From contig JAWQEG010000283.1 in the NCBI GenBank assembly GCA_033782935.1, forward strand, positions 1,116,001 through 1,180,000: a stretch of DNA of 64,000 nt, read 5' to 3'. A model generated the notes under the pieces. The model ran no database searches and was not told where the DNA came from. It saw nothing but the letters and a program-made list of their open reading frames with translations. Below, in pieces: positions 51,251 through 61,262 of this stretch; position 1 is the stretch's first letter, and each line of letters starts with the position of its first letter. The DNA comes from Petrolisthes cinctipes (Eukaryota > Arthropoda > Malacostraca > Decapoda > Porcellanidae). The position numbers and the translations under genes are program-made.

Positions 51251-54200
51251 GTGTTAGAGTATTTTCAAAATACATGCTCAAAACATACTGAAAATCGATC
51301 TTTTAGGTGCACAAAAGTCGATATGTGCATGCATCTTCTGTACCCGTTTATATCTCAAATTCAGGCTCAAAACACCCGAAAATTCAATATTTTGGGGTCC
51401 CAGAAGCAATCTGTACATGCCTACTCAGTGTTAGAGTATTTTCAAAATACAGGCCCAAAACATGCTGAAAATCGATATTTTAGATGCCCAAAGTCAATAT
51501 GTGCATGTATCTTCTGTACCCGTTTATATCTCAAATTCAGGCTCAAAACACCCAAAAATTCAATATTTGGGGGTCCCAGAAGCAATCTGTACATGCCTAC
51601 ACAGTGCTAGAATATTTTCAAAATATAGGCTAAAAACATGCTAAAAATCGACATTTTAGGTGCCAAAAAATCGATATCTCAAATTCAGTCCCAAAACACC
51701 CGAAAATTCGATATTTAGAGGTCCCAGAAGGATCTGTACATGCCTACTCCGTGTTAGAGTATTTTCAAAATACAGGCCAAAAACATACTGAAAATCGATC
51801 TTTTAGGTGCCCAAAAGTCGATATGTGCATGCATCTTCTGTACCCGTTTATATCTCAAATTCATTCCCTAAACACCCGAAAATTCGATATTTTGGGGTCC
51901 CACAAGCGATCTGTACATGCCTACTCCGTGTTAGAGTATTTTCAAAATTCAGGCCCAAAACATGCTGAAAATCGATATTTTTGGTGCCCAAAGTCAATAT
52001 GTGCATGTATCTTCTGTACCCGTTTATATCTCAAATTCAGGCTCAAAACACCCGAAAATTCGATATTTAGAGGTCCCAGAAGGTATCTGTACATGCCTAC
52101 TCCGTGTTAGAGTATTTTCAAAATACAGGCCAAAAACATACTGAAAATCGATCTTTTAGGTGCCCAAAAGTCGATATGTGCATGCATCTTCTGTACCCGT
52201 TTATATCTCAAATTCTGGCCCTAAACACCCGAAAATTCGATATTTTCGGGTCCCAGAAGCGATCTGTACATGCCTACTCCGTGTTAGAGTATTTTCAAAA
52301 TTCAGGCCCAAAACATGCTGAAAATCGATATTTTTGGTGCCCAAAGTCAATATGTGCATGTATCTTCTGTACCCGTTTATATCTCAAATTCAGGCTCAAA
52401 ACACCCGAAAATTCAATATTTTGGGGTCCCAGAAGCAATCTGTACTCAGTGCTAGAATATTTTCAAAATATAGGCTAAAAACATGCTAAAAATCGATATT
52501 TTAGGTGCCAAAAAATCGATATCTCAAATTCAGTCCCAAAACACCCGAAAATTCGATATTTAGAGGTCCCAGAAGGTATCTGTACATGCCTACTCCGTGT
52601 TAGAGTATTTTCAAAATACAGGCCAAAAACATACTGAAAATCGATCTTTTAGGTGCCCAAAAGTCGATATGTGCATGCATCTTCTGTACCCGTTTATATC
52701 TCAAATTCTGGCCCTAAACACCCAAAAATTCGATATTTTGGGGTCCCAGAAGCGATCTGTACATGCCTACTCCGTGTTAGAGTATTTTCAAAATTCAGGC
52801 CCAAAACATGCTGAAAATCGATATTTTTGGTGCACAAAGTCAATATGTGCATGTATCTTCTGTACCCGTTTATATCTCAAATTCAATCTCAAAACACCCG
52901 AAAATTCAATATTTTGGGGTCCCAGAAGCAATCTGTACATGCCTACTCAGTGCTAGAATATTTTCAAAATATAGGCTAAAAACATGCTAAAAATCGATCT
53001 TTTAGGTGCCAAAAAGTTGATATCTCAAATTCAGTCCCAAAACACCCGAAAATTCGATATTTAGGGGTCCCAGAAGCGATCTGTACATGCCTACTCCGTG
53101 TTAGAGTATTTTCAAAATACATGCTCAAAACATACTGAAAATCGATCTTTTAGGTGCACAAAAGTCGATATGTGCATGCATCTTCAGTACCCGTTTATAT
53201 CTCAAATTCAGGCTCAAAACACCCGAAAATTCAATATTTTGGGGTCCCAGAAGCAATCTGTACATGCCTACTCAGTGTTAGAGTATTTTCAAAATACAGG
53301 CCCAAAACATGCTGAAAATCGATATTTTAGATGCCCAAAGTCAATATGTGCATGTATCTTCTGTACCCGTTTATATCTCAAATTCAGGCTCAAAACACCC
53401 AAAAATTCAATATTTGGGGGTCCCAGAAGCAATCTGTACATGCCTACAAAGTGCTAGAATATTTTCAAAATATAGGCTAAAAACATGCTAAAAATCGACA
53501 TTTTAGGTGCCAAAAAATCGATATCTCAAATTCAGTCCCAAAACACCCGAAAATTCGATATTTAGAGGTCCCAGAAGGATCTGTACATGCCTACTCCGTG
53601 TTAGAGTATTTTCAAAATACAGGCCAAAAACATACTGAAAATCGATCTTTTAGGTGCCCAAAAGTCGATATGTGCATGCATCTTCTGTACCCGTTTATAT
53701 CTCAAATTCATTCCCTAAACACCCGAAAATTCGATATTTTGGGGTCCCACAAGCGATCTGTACATGCCTACTCCGTGTTAGAGTATTTTCAAAATTCAGG
53801 CCCAAAACATGCTGAAAATCGATATTTTTGGTGCCCAAAGTCAATATGTGCATGTATCTTCTGTACCCGTTTATATCTCAAATTCTGGCCCTAAACACCC
53901 GAAAATTCGATATTTTGGGGTCCCAGAAGTTATCTGTACATGCCTACTCAGTGCTAGAATATTTTCAAAATATAGGCTAAAAACATGCTAAAAATCGATC
54001 TTTTATGTGCCAAAAAGTCGATATCTCAAATTCAGTCCCAAAACACCCGAAAATTCGATATTTAGGGGTCCCAGAAGCAATCTGTACATACCTACTCCTT
54101 GTTAGAGTATTTTCAAAATACATGCTCAAAACATACTGAAAATCGATCTTTTAGGTGCACAAAAGTCGATATGTGCATGCATCTTCAGTACCCGTTTATA

Positions 54201-54599
54201 TCTCAAATTCAGGCTCAAAACACCCGAAAATTCAATATTTTGGGGTCCCAGAAGCAATCTGTACATGCCTACTCAGTGTTAGAGTATTTTCAAAATACAG
54301 GCCCAAAACATGCTAAAAATCGATATTTTAGATGCCCAAAGTCAATATGTGCATGTATCTTCTGTACCCGTTTATATCTCAAATTCAGGCTCAAAACACC
54401 CGAAAATTCAATATTTTGGGGTCTCAGAAGCAATCTGTACATGCCTACACAGTGCTAGAATATTTTCAAAATATAGGCGAAAAACATGCTAAAAATCGAC
54501 ATTTTAGGTGCCAAAAAATCGATATCTCAAATTCAGTCCCAAAACACCCGAAAATTCGATATTTAGAGGTCCCAGAAGGTATCTGTACATGCCTACTCC
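51251..54599 (+). repeat. HOR block containing a 1,847-bp-offset duplication and an A-B unit without C
   Basis: Units start at 51251 (A2-B2-C1, 500 bp), 51751 (A1 plus B/C hybrid, 353), 52104 (A1-B1-C, 493), 52597 (501), 53098 (A2-B2-C1, 500), 53598 (A1-B1-C2, 501) and 54099 (A2-B2-C1, 501). Units 51251 and 51751 match 53098 and 53598 at 1,847 bp. They share acccaaaaattcaatattt in B2, the 1-bp loss ccagaaggatctg at the C1 end, attcattccct and gtcccacaagcg in A1. The copies part company inside the B1 monomer near 52,040/53,885. Confidence 0.88.
51751..52103 (+). repeat. 353-bp unit: A1 plus B1/C1 hybrid, C monomer missing
   Basis: A1 51751-51927 is followed by a monomer (51928-52103) that is B1 for about 130 bp. 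It then carries the C1-type end cgatatttagaggtccc with aaggtatctg and passes directly into A1 at 52104. The switch lies in the shared aaacacccgaaaattc region. The related copy at 53598 lacks this rearrangement. Confidence 0.83.
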
Positions 54600-55092
54600 G
54601 TGTTAGAGTATTTTCAAAATACAGGCCAAAAACATACTGAAAATCGATCTTTTAGGTGCCCAAAAGTCGATATGTGCATGCATCTTCTGTACCCGTTTAT
54701 ATCTCAAATTCTGGCCCTAAACACCCGAAAATTCGATATTTTGGGGTCCCAGAAGCGATCTGTACATGCCTACTCCGTGTTAGAGTATTTTCAAAATTCA
54801 GGCCCAAAACATGCTAAAAATTGATATTTTTGGTGCCCAAAGTCAAAATGTGCATGTATCTTCTGTACCCGTTTATATCTCAAATTCAGGCTCAAAACAC
54901 CCGAAAATTCAATATTTTGGGGTCCCAGAAGCAATCTGTACTCAGTGCTAGAATATTTTCAAAATATAGGCTAAAAACATGCTAAAAATCGATCTTTTAG
55001 GTGCCAAAAAGTCGATATCTCAAATTCATTCCCAAAACACCCGAAAATTCGATATTTAGGGGTTCCAGAATCGATCTGTACATGCCTACTCC

Positions 55093-55269
55093 GTGTTAGA
55101 GTATTTTCAAAATACATGCTCAAAACATACTGAAAATCGATCTTTTAGGTGCACAAAAGTCGATATGTGCATGCATCTTCAGTACCCGTTTATATCTCAA
55201 ATTCAGGCTCAAAACACCCGAAAATTCAATATTTTGGGGTCCCAGAAGCAATCTGTACATGCCTACTCA
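55093..55269 (+). repeat. Reference A2 monomer (177 bp)
   Basis: Diagnostic features are tacatgctcaaaac after the dyad, ggtgcacaaaagtcg, the full central segment with gcatgcatcttcagtaccc, caggctcaaaac, and attcaatatt before the ggggtcccag core. It ends in ctactca at the B2 boundary. A2 differs from A1 by many point changes but has the same length and the same dyad (55101-55115). Confidence 0.85.
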
Positions 55270-55445
55270 GTGTTAGAGTATTTTCAAAATACAGGCCCAA
55301 AACATGCTGAAAATCGATATTTTAGATGCCCAAAGTCAATATGTGCATGTATCTTCTGTACCCGTTTATATCTCAAATTCAGGCTCAAAACACCCGAAAA
55401 TTCAATATTTTGGGGTCCCAGAAGCAATCTGTACATGCCTACACA
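55270..55445 (+). repeat. Reference B2 monomer (176 bp)
   Basis: Diagnostic features are tacaggcccaaaacatgctg, ttttagatgcccaaagtc, and gcatgtatcttctg in place of the A-type gcatgcatc. It is one base shorter than A because A has AAAA and B has AAA before gtc. It keeps an intact dyad (55278-55292) and ends ctacaca, leading into C1. Confidence 0.85.
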
Positions 55446-55593
55446 GTGCTAGAATATTTTCAAAATATAGGCTAAAAACATGCTAAAAATCGACATTTTA
55501 GGTGCCAAAAAATCGATATCTCAAATTAAGTCCCAAAACACCCGAAAATTCGATATTTAGAGGTCCCAGAAGGTATCTGTACATGCCTACTCC
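55446..55593 (+). repeat. Reference C1 monomer (148 bp)
   Basis: Starts gtgctagaat, has an AT-ended dyad (55454-55468), cgacattttaggtgcc, then gtcc-rich sequence ending in gaggtcccagaaggtatctg. It lacks the 29-bp central segment of A and B: cgatatctcaaatt is continuous here. It is normally followed by A1. Confidence 0.85.
55454..55468. other. C-monomer version of the dyad (atattttcaaaatat)
   Basis: Relative to the A/B2 form, both outer bases differ: left G to A and right C to T. The terminal pair goes from G-C to A-T and the 7-bp arms remain perfectly complementary. This is typical of C1 and C2 copies across the window. Confidence 0.83.
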
Positions 55594-55770
55594 GTGTTAG
55601 AGTATTTTCAAAATACAGGCCAAAAACATACTGAAAATCGATCTTTTAGGTGCCCAAAAGTCGATATGTGCATGCATCTTCTGTACCCGTTTATATCTCA
55701 AATTCTGGCCCTAAACACCCGAAAATTCGATATTTTGGGGTCCCAGAAGCGATCTGTACATGCCTACTCC
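55594..55770 (+). repeat. Reference A1 monomer (177 bp)
   Basis: Diagnostic features are tacaggccaaaaacatac after the dyad (55602-55616), ggtgcccaaaagtcgatatg, gcatgcatcttctgtaccc, ctggccctaaacaccc and attcgatattttgggg followed by cagaagcgatctg. It retains more CpG sites than B. Confidence 0.85.
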
Positions 55771-55946
55771 GTGTTAGAGTATTTTCAAAATTCAGGCCCA
55801 AAACATGCTGAAAAACGATGTTTTTGGTGCCCAAAGTCAATATGTGCATGTATCTTCTGTACCCGTTTATATCTCAAATTCAGGCTCAAAACACCCGAAA
55901 ATTCAATATTTTGGGGTCCCAGAAGCAATCTGTACATGCCTACTCA
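55771..55946 (+). repeat. Reference B1 monomer (176 bp)
   Basis: Diagnostic features are caaaattcaggccc, which breaks the dyad found in the other monomers, tttttggtgcccaaagtc, and gcatgtatcttctg. From about base 90 onward it matches B2 closely. This copy has a private cgatgttttt change near 55815-55825. It is normally followed by C2. Confidence 0.85.
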
Positions 55947-56094
55947 GTGCTAGAATATTTTCAAAATATAGGCTAAAAACATGCTAAAAATCGATCTTTT
56001 AGGTGCCAAAAAATCGATATCTCAAATTCAGTCCCAAAACACCCGAAAATTCGATATATAGGGGTCCCAGAAGCCATCTGTACATGCCTACTCC
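55947..56094 (+). repeat. Reference C2 monomer (148 bp)
   Basis: Shares the 29-bp absence with C1 but has cgatcttttaggtgcc and usually aaaaagtcgatatc, then taggggtcccagaagcgatctg. This particular copy has aaaaaatcgatatc like C1 and gatatataggggtc, so it is slightly mosaic. It is normally followed by A2. Confidence 0.8.
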
Positions 56095-57597
56095 GTGTTA
56101 GAGTATTTTCAAAATACATGCTCAAAACATACTGAAAATCGATCTTTTAGGTGCACAAAAGTCGATATGTGCATGCACCTTCAGTACCCGTTTATATCTC
56201 AAATTCAGGCTCAAAACACCCGAAAATTCAATATTTTGGGGTCCCAGAAGCAATCTGTACATGCCTACTCAGTGTTAGAGTATTTTCAAAATACAGGCCC
56301 AAAACATGCTGAAAATCGATATTTTAGATGCCCAAAGTCAATATGTGCATGTATCTTCTGTACCCGTTTATATCTCAAATTCAGGCTCAAAACACCCGAA
56401 AATTCAATATTTTGGGGTCCCAGAAGCAATCTGTACATGCCTACACAGTGCTAGAATATTTTCAAAATATAGGCTAAAAACATGCTAGAAATCGACATTT
56501 TAGGTGCCAAAAAATCGATATCTCAAATTCAGTCCCAAAACACCCGAAAATTCGATATTTAGAGGTCCCAGAAGGTATCTGTACATGCCTACTCCGTGTT
56601 AGAGTATTTTCAAAATACAGGCCAAAAACATACTGAAAATCGATCTTTTAGGTGCCCAAAAGTCGATATGTGCATTCATCTTCTGTACCCGTTTATATCT
56701 CAAATTCTGGCCCTAAACACCCGAAAATTCGATATTTTGGGGTCCCAGAAGCGATCTGTACATGCCTACTCCGTGTTAGAGTATTTTCAAAATTCAGGCC
56801 CAAAACATGCTGAAAATCGATGTTTTTGGTGCCCAAAGTCAATATGTGCATGTATCTTCTGTACCCGTTTATATCTCAAATTCAGGCTCAAAACACCCGA
56901 AAATTCAATATTTTGGGGTCCCAGAAGCAATCTGTACATGCCTACTCAGTGCTAGAATATTTTCAAAATATAGGCTAAAAACATGCTAAAAATCGATCTT
57001 TTAGGTGCCAAAAAGTCGATATCTCAAATTCAGTCCCAAAACACCCGAAAATTCGATATTTAGGGGTCCCAGAAGCGATCTGTACATGCCTACTCCGGGT
57101 TAGAGTATTTTCAAAATACAGGCCAAAAACATACTGAAAATCGATCTTTAAGGTGCCCAAAAGTCGATATGTGCATTCATCTTCTGTACCCGTTTATATC
57201 TCAAATTCTGGCCCTGAACTCCCGAAAATTAGATATTTTGGGGTCCCAGAAGCGATCTGTACATGCCTACTCCGTGTTAGAGTATTTTCAAAATTCAGGC
57301 CCAAAACATGCTGAAAATCGATATTTTTGGTGCCCAAAGTCAATATGTGCATGTATCTTCTGTACCCGTTTATATCTCAAATTCAGGCTCAAAACACCCG
57401 AAAATTCAATATTTTGGGGTTTCAGAAGCAATCTGTACATGCCTACTCAGTGCTAGAAAATTTTCAAAATATAGGCTAAAAACATGCTAAAAATCGATCT
57501 TTTAGGTGCCAAAAAGTCGATATGTCAAATTCAGTCCCAAAACACCCGAAAATTCGATATTTAGGGGTCCCAGAAGCGATCTGTACATGCCTACTCC

Positions 57598-58274
57598 GTG
57601 TTAGAGTATTTTCAAAATACATGCTCAAAACATACTAAAATTCGATCTTTTAGGTGCACAAAAGTCGATATGTGCATGCATCTTCAGTACCCGTTTATAT
57701 CTCAAATTCAGGCTCAAAACACCAGAAAATTCAATATTTTGGGGTCCCAGAAGCAATCTGTACATGCCTACTCCGTGTTAGTGTATTTTCAAAATACAGG
57801 CCCAAAACATGCTGAAAATCGATATTTAAGATGCCCAAAGTCAATATGTGCATGTATCTTCTGTACCCGTTTATATCTCAAATTCAGGCTCAAAACACCC
57901 GAAAATTCAATATTTTGGAGTCCCAGAAGCAATCTGTACATGCCTACTCAGTGTTAGAGTATTTTCAAAATACAGGCCCAAAACATGCTGAAAATCGATA
58001 TTTTAGATGCCCAAAGTCAATATGTGCATGTATCTTCTGTACCCGTTTATATCTCAAATTCAGGCTCAAAACACCCGAAAATTCAATATTTTGGGGTCCC
58101 AGAAGCAATCTGTACATGCCTACACAGTGCTAGAATATTTTCAAAATATAGGCTAAAAACATGCTAAAAATCGACATTTTAGGTGCCAAAAAATCGATAT
58201 CTCAAATTCAGTCCCAAAACACCCGAAAATTCGATATTTAGAGGTCCCAGAAGGTATCTGTACATGCCTACTCC
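57598..58274 (+). repeat. Tetrameric unit A2-B2-B2-C1 (677 bp), second example
   Basis: A2 57598-57774, B2 57775-57950, B2 57951-58126, C1 58127-58274. The first B2 has gttagtgta, tatttaagatgcc and ttttggagtccc, absent from the second. The tetramer at 31711 has different private changes, so the two probably arose independently. Confidence 0.83.
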
Positions 58275-61262
58275 GTGTTAGAGTATTTTCAAAATACAGG
58301 CCAAAAACATACAGAAAATCGATCTTTTAGGTGCCCAAAAGTCGATATGTGCATGCATCTTCTGTACCCGTTTATATCTCAAATTCTGGCCCTAAACACC
58401 CGAAAATTCGATATTTTGGGGTCCCAGAAGCAATCTGTACATGCCTACTCCGTGTTAGAGTATTTTCAAAATACAGGCCAAAAACATACAGAAAATCGAT
58501 ATTTTTGGTGCCCAAAGTCAATATGTGCATGTATCTTCTGTACCCGTTTATATCTCAAATTCAGGCTCAAAACACCCGAAAATTCAATATTTTGGGGTCC
58601 CAGAAGCAATCTGTACAGTGCTAGAATATTTTCAAAATATAGGTTAAAAACATGCTAAAAATCGATCTTTTAGGTGCCAAAAAGTCGATATCTCAAATTC
58701 AGTCCCAAAACACCCGAAAATTCGATATTTAGGGGTCCCAGAAGCGATATGTACATGCCTACTCCGTGTTAGAGTATTTTCAAAATACATGCTCAAAACA
58801 TACTGAAAATCGATCTTTTAGGTGCACAAAAGTCAATATGTGCATGCATCTTCAGTACCCGTTTATATCTCAAATTCAGGCTCAAAACACCCGAAAATTA
58901 AATATTTTGGGGTCCCAGAAGCATCCTGTATATGCCTACTCAGTGTTAGAGTATTTTCAAAATACAGGCCCAAAACATGCTGAAAATCGATATTTTAGAT
59001 GCCAAAAGTCAATATGTGCATGTATCTTCTGTACCCGTTTATATCTCAAATTCAGGCTCAAAACACCCGAAAATTCAATATTTTGGGGTCCCAGAAGCAA
59101 TCTTTACATGCCTACAAGAGTGCTAGAATATTTTCAAAATATAGGCTAAAAACATGATAAAAATCGACATTTTAGGTGCCAAAAAATCGATATCTCAAAT
59201 TCAGTCTCAAAACACCCGAAAATTCGATATTTAGAGGTCCCAGAAGGTATCTGTACATGCCTACTCCGTGTTAGAGTATTTTCAATATACAGGCCAAAAA
59301 CATACTGAAAATCGATCTTTTAGGTGCACAAAAGTCGATATGTGCATGCATCTTCTGTACCCGTTTATATCTCAAATTCTGGCCCTAAACACCCGAAAAT
59401 TCAATATTTTGGGGTCCCAGAAGCGATCTATACATGCCTACTCAGTGTTAGAGTATTTTCAAAATACAGGCCCAAAACATGCTGAAAATCGATAATTTAG
59501 ATGCCCAAAGTCAATATGTGCATGTATCTTCTGTACCCGTTTATATCTCAAATTCAGGCTCAAAACACCCGAAAATTCAATATTTTGGGGTCCCAGAAGC
59601 AATCTGTACATGCCTACACAGTGCTAGAATATTTTCAAAATATAGGCTAAAAACATGCTAAAAATCGACATTTTAGGTGCCAAAAAATCGATATCTCAAA
59701 TTCAGTCCCAAAACACCCGAAAATTCGATATTTAGAGGTCCCAGAAGGTATCTGTACATGCCTACTCCGTGTTAGAGTATTTTCAAAATACAGGCCAAAA
59801 ACATACAGAAAATCGATCTTTTAGGTGCCCAAAAGTCGATATGTGCATGCATCTTCTGTACCCGTTTATATCTCAAATTCTGGCCCTAAACACCCGAAAA
59901 TTCGATATTTTGGGGTCCCAGAAGCGATCTGTACATGCCTACTCCGTGTTAGAGTATTTTCAAAATTCAGGCCCAAAACATGCTGAAAATCGATATTTTT
60001 GGTGCCCAAAGTCAATATGTGCATGTATCTTCTGTACCCGTTTATATCTCAAATTCAGGCTCAAAACACCCGAAAATTCAATATTTTGGGGTCCCAGAAG
60101 CAATCTGTACAGTGCTAGAATATTTTCAAAATATAGGCTAAAAACATGCTAAAAATCGATCTTTTAGGTGCCAAAAAGTCGATATCTCAAATTCAGTCCC
60201 AAAACACCCGAAAATTCGATATTTAGGGGTCCCAGAAGCGATATGTACATGCCTACTCCGTGTTAGAGTATTTTCAAAATACATGCTTAAAACATACTGA
60301 AAATCGATCTTTTAGGTGCACAAAAGTCAATATGTGCATGCATCTTCAGTACCCGTTTATATCTCAAATTCAGGCTCAAAACACCCGAAAATTCAATATT
60401 TTGGGGTCCCAGAAGCATCCTGTATATGCCTACTCAGTGTTAAAGTATTTTCAAAATACAGGCCCAAAACATGCTGAAAATCGATATTTTAGATGCCAAA
60501 AGTCAATATGTGCATGTATCTTCTGTACCCGTTTATATCTCAAATTCAGGCTCAAAACACCCGAAAATTCAATATTTTGGGGTCCCAGAAGCAATCTGTA
60601 CATGCCTACAAGAGTGCTAGAATATTTTCAAAATATAGGCTAAAAACATGCTAAAAATCGACATTTTAGGTGCCAAAAAATCGATATCTCAAATTCAGTC
60701 TCAAAACACCCGAAAATTCGATATTTAGAGGTCCCAGAAGGTATCTGTACATGCCTACTCCGTGTTAGAGTATTTTCAATATACAGGCCAAAAACATACT
60801 GAAAATCGATCTTTTAGGTGCACAAAAGTCGATATGTGCATGCATCTTCTGTACCCGTTTATATCTCAAATTCTGGCCCTAAACACCCAAAAATTCAATA
60901 TTTTGGGGTCCCAGAAGCGATCTATACATGCCTACTCCGTGTTAGAGTATTTTCAAAATTCAGGCCCAAAACATGCTGAAAATCGATATTTTTGGTGCCC
61001 AAAGTCAATATGTGCATGTATCTTCTGTACCCGTTTATATCTCAAATTCAGGCTCAAAACACCCGAAAATTCAATATTTTGGGGTCCCAGAAGCAATCTG
61101 TACAAGCCTATTCAGTGCTAGAATATTTTCAAAATATAGGCTAAAAACATGCTAAAAATCGATCTTTTAGGTGCCAAAAAGTCGATATCTCAAATTCAGT
61201 CCCAAAACACCCGAAAATTCGATATTTAAGGGTCCCTGAAGCGATCTGTACATGTTTACTCC
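58275..61262 (+). repeat. HOR block: 1,494-bp tandem duplication
   Basis: Units start at 58275 (A1, A1/B1 hybrid, C2, 491 bp), 58766 (A2-B2-C1, 502), 59268 (A1-B2-C1, 501), 59769 (A1-B1-C2, 491), 60260 (A2-B2-C1, 502) and 60762 (A1-B1-C2, 501). The length series 491-502-501 repeats. Shared private changes at 1,494 bp are gcatcctgtatatg (about 58921 and 60415), acaagagtgctag (about 59113 and 60607), the dyad variant ttttcaatatacagg (about 59280 and 60774) and catacagaaaatc (about 58307 and 59803). The second half of unit 59268 (B2-C1) differs from 60762 (B1-C2), so the copies have since recombined. Confidence 0.88.

Larger units (their letters stand above)
55093..56094 (+). repeat. Prototype 1,002-bp hexameric higher-order repeat (A2-B2-C1-A1-B1-C2)
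   Basis: This is the clearest full HOR in the window: 177+176+148+177+176+148 bp. It contains one copy of each subtype, and the next 1,002 bp (56095-57096) repeats the same order. The order explains a rule seen elsewhere: a B2 ending in cacagtg is usually followed by C1 and then A1, and a B1 ending in ctcagtg by C2 and then A2. EcoRV (GATATC) falls only in the C consensus and NsiI (ATGCAT) only in the A consensus, so each should cut about once per 501 bp. That the hexamer is ancestral is an inference. Confidence 0.82.
54600..58274 (+). repeat. HOR block with the most regular 1,002-bp hexamers
   Basis: Units start at 54600 (A1-B1-C2, 493 bp), 55093 (A2-B2-C1), 55594 (A1-B1-C2), 56095 (A2-B2-C1), 56596 (A1-B1-C2), 57097 (A1-B1-C2), all 501, and 57598 (A2-B2-B2-C1, 677). 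Units 55594 and 56596 share a cgatgtttttgg change in B1, confirming a 1,002-bp duplication. Unit 57097 adds a second consecutive A1-B1-C2, breaking the alternation, and has several private changes (ccgggttag, ctgaactcccg, attagatat). Confidence 0.89.

Noticed and set aside
5565..57160. Minus-strand open frames of 61-74 codons
   Set aside because: They lie across C monomers and repeat with the HOR. No independent support for translation.
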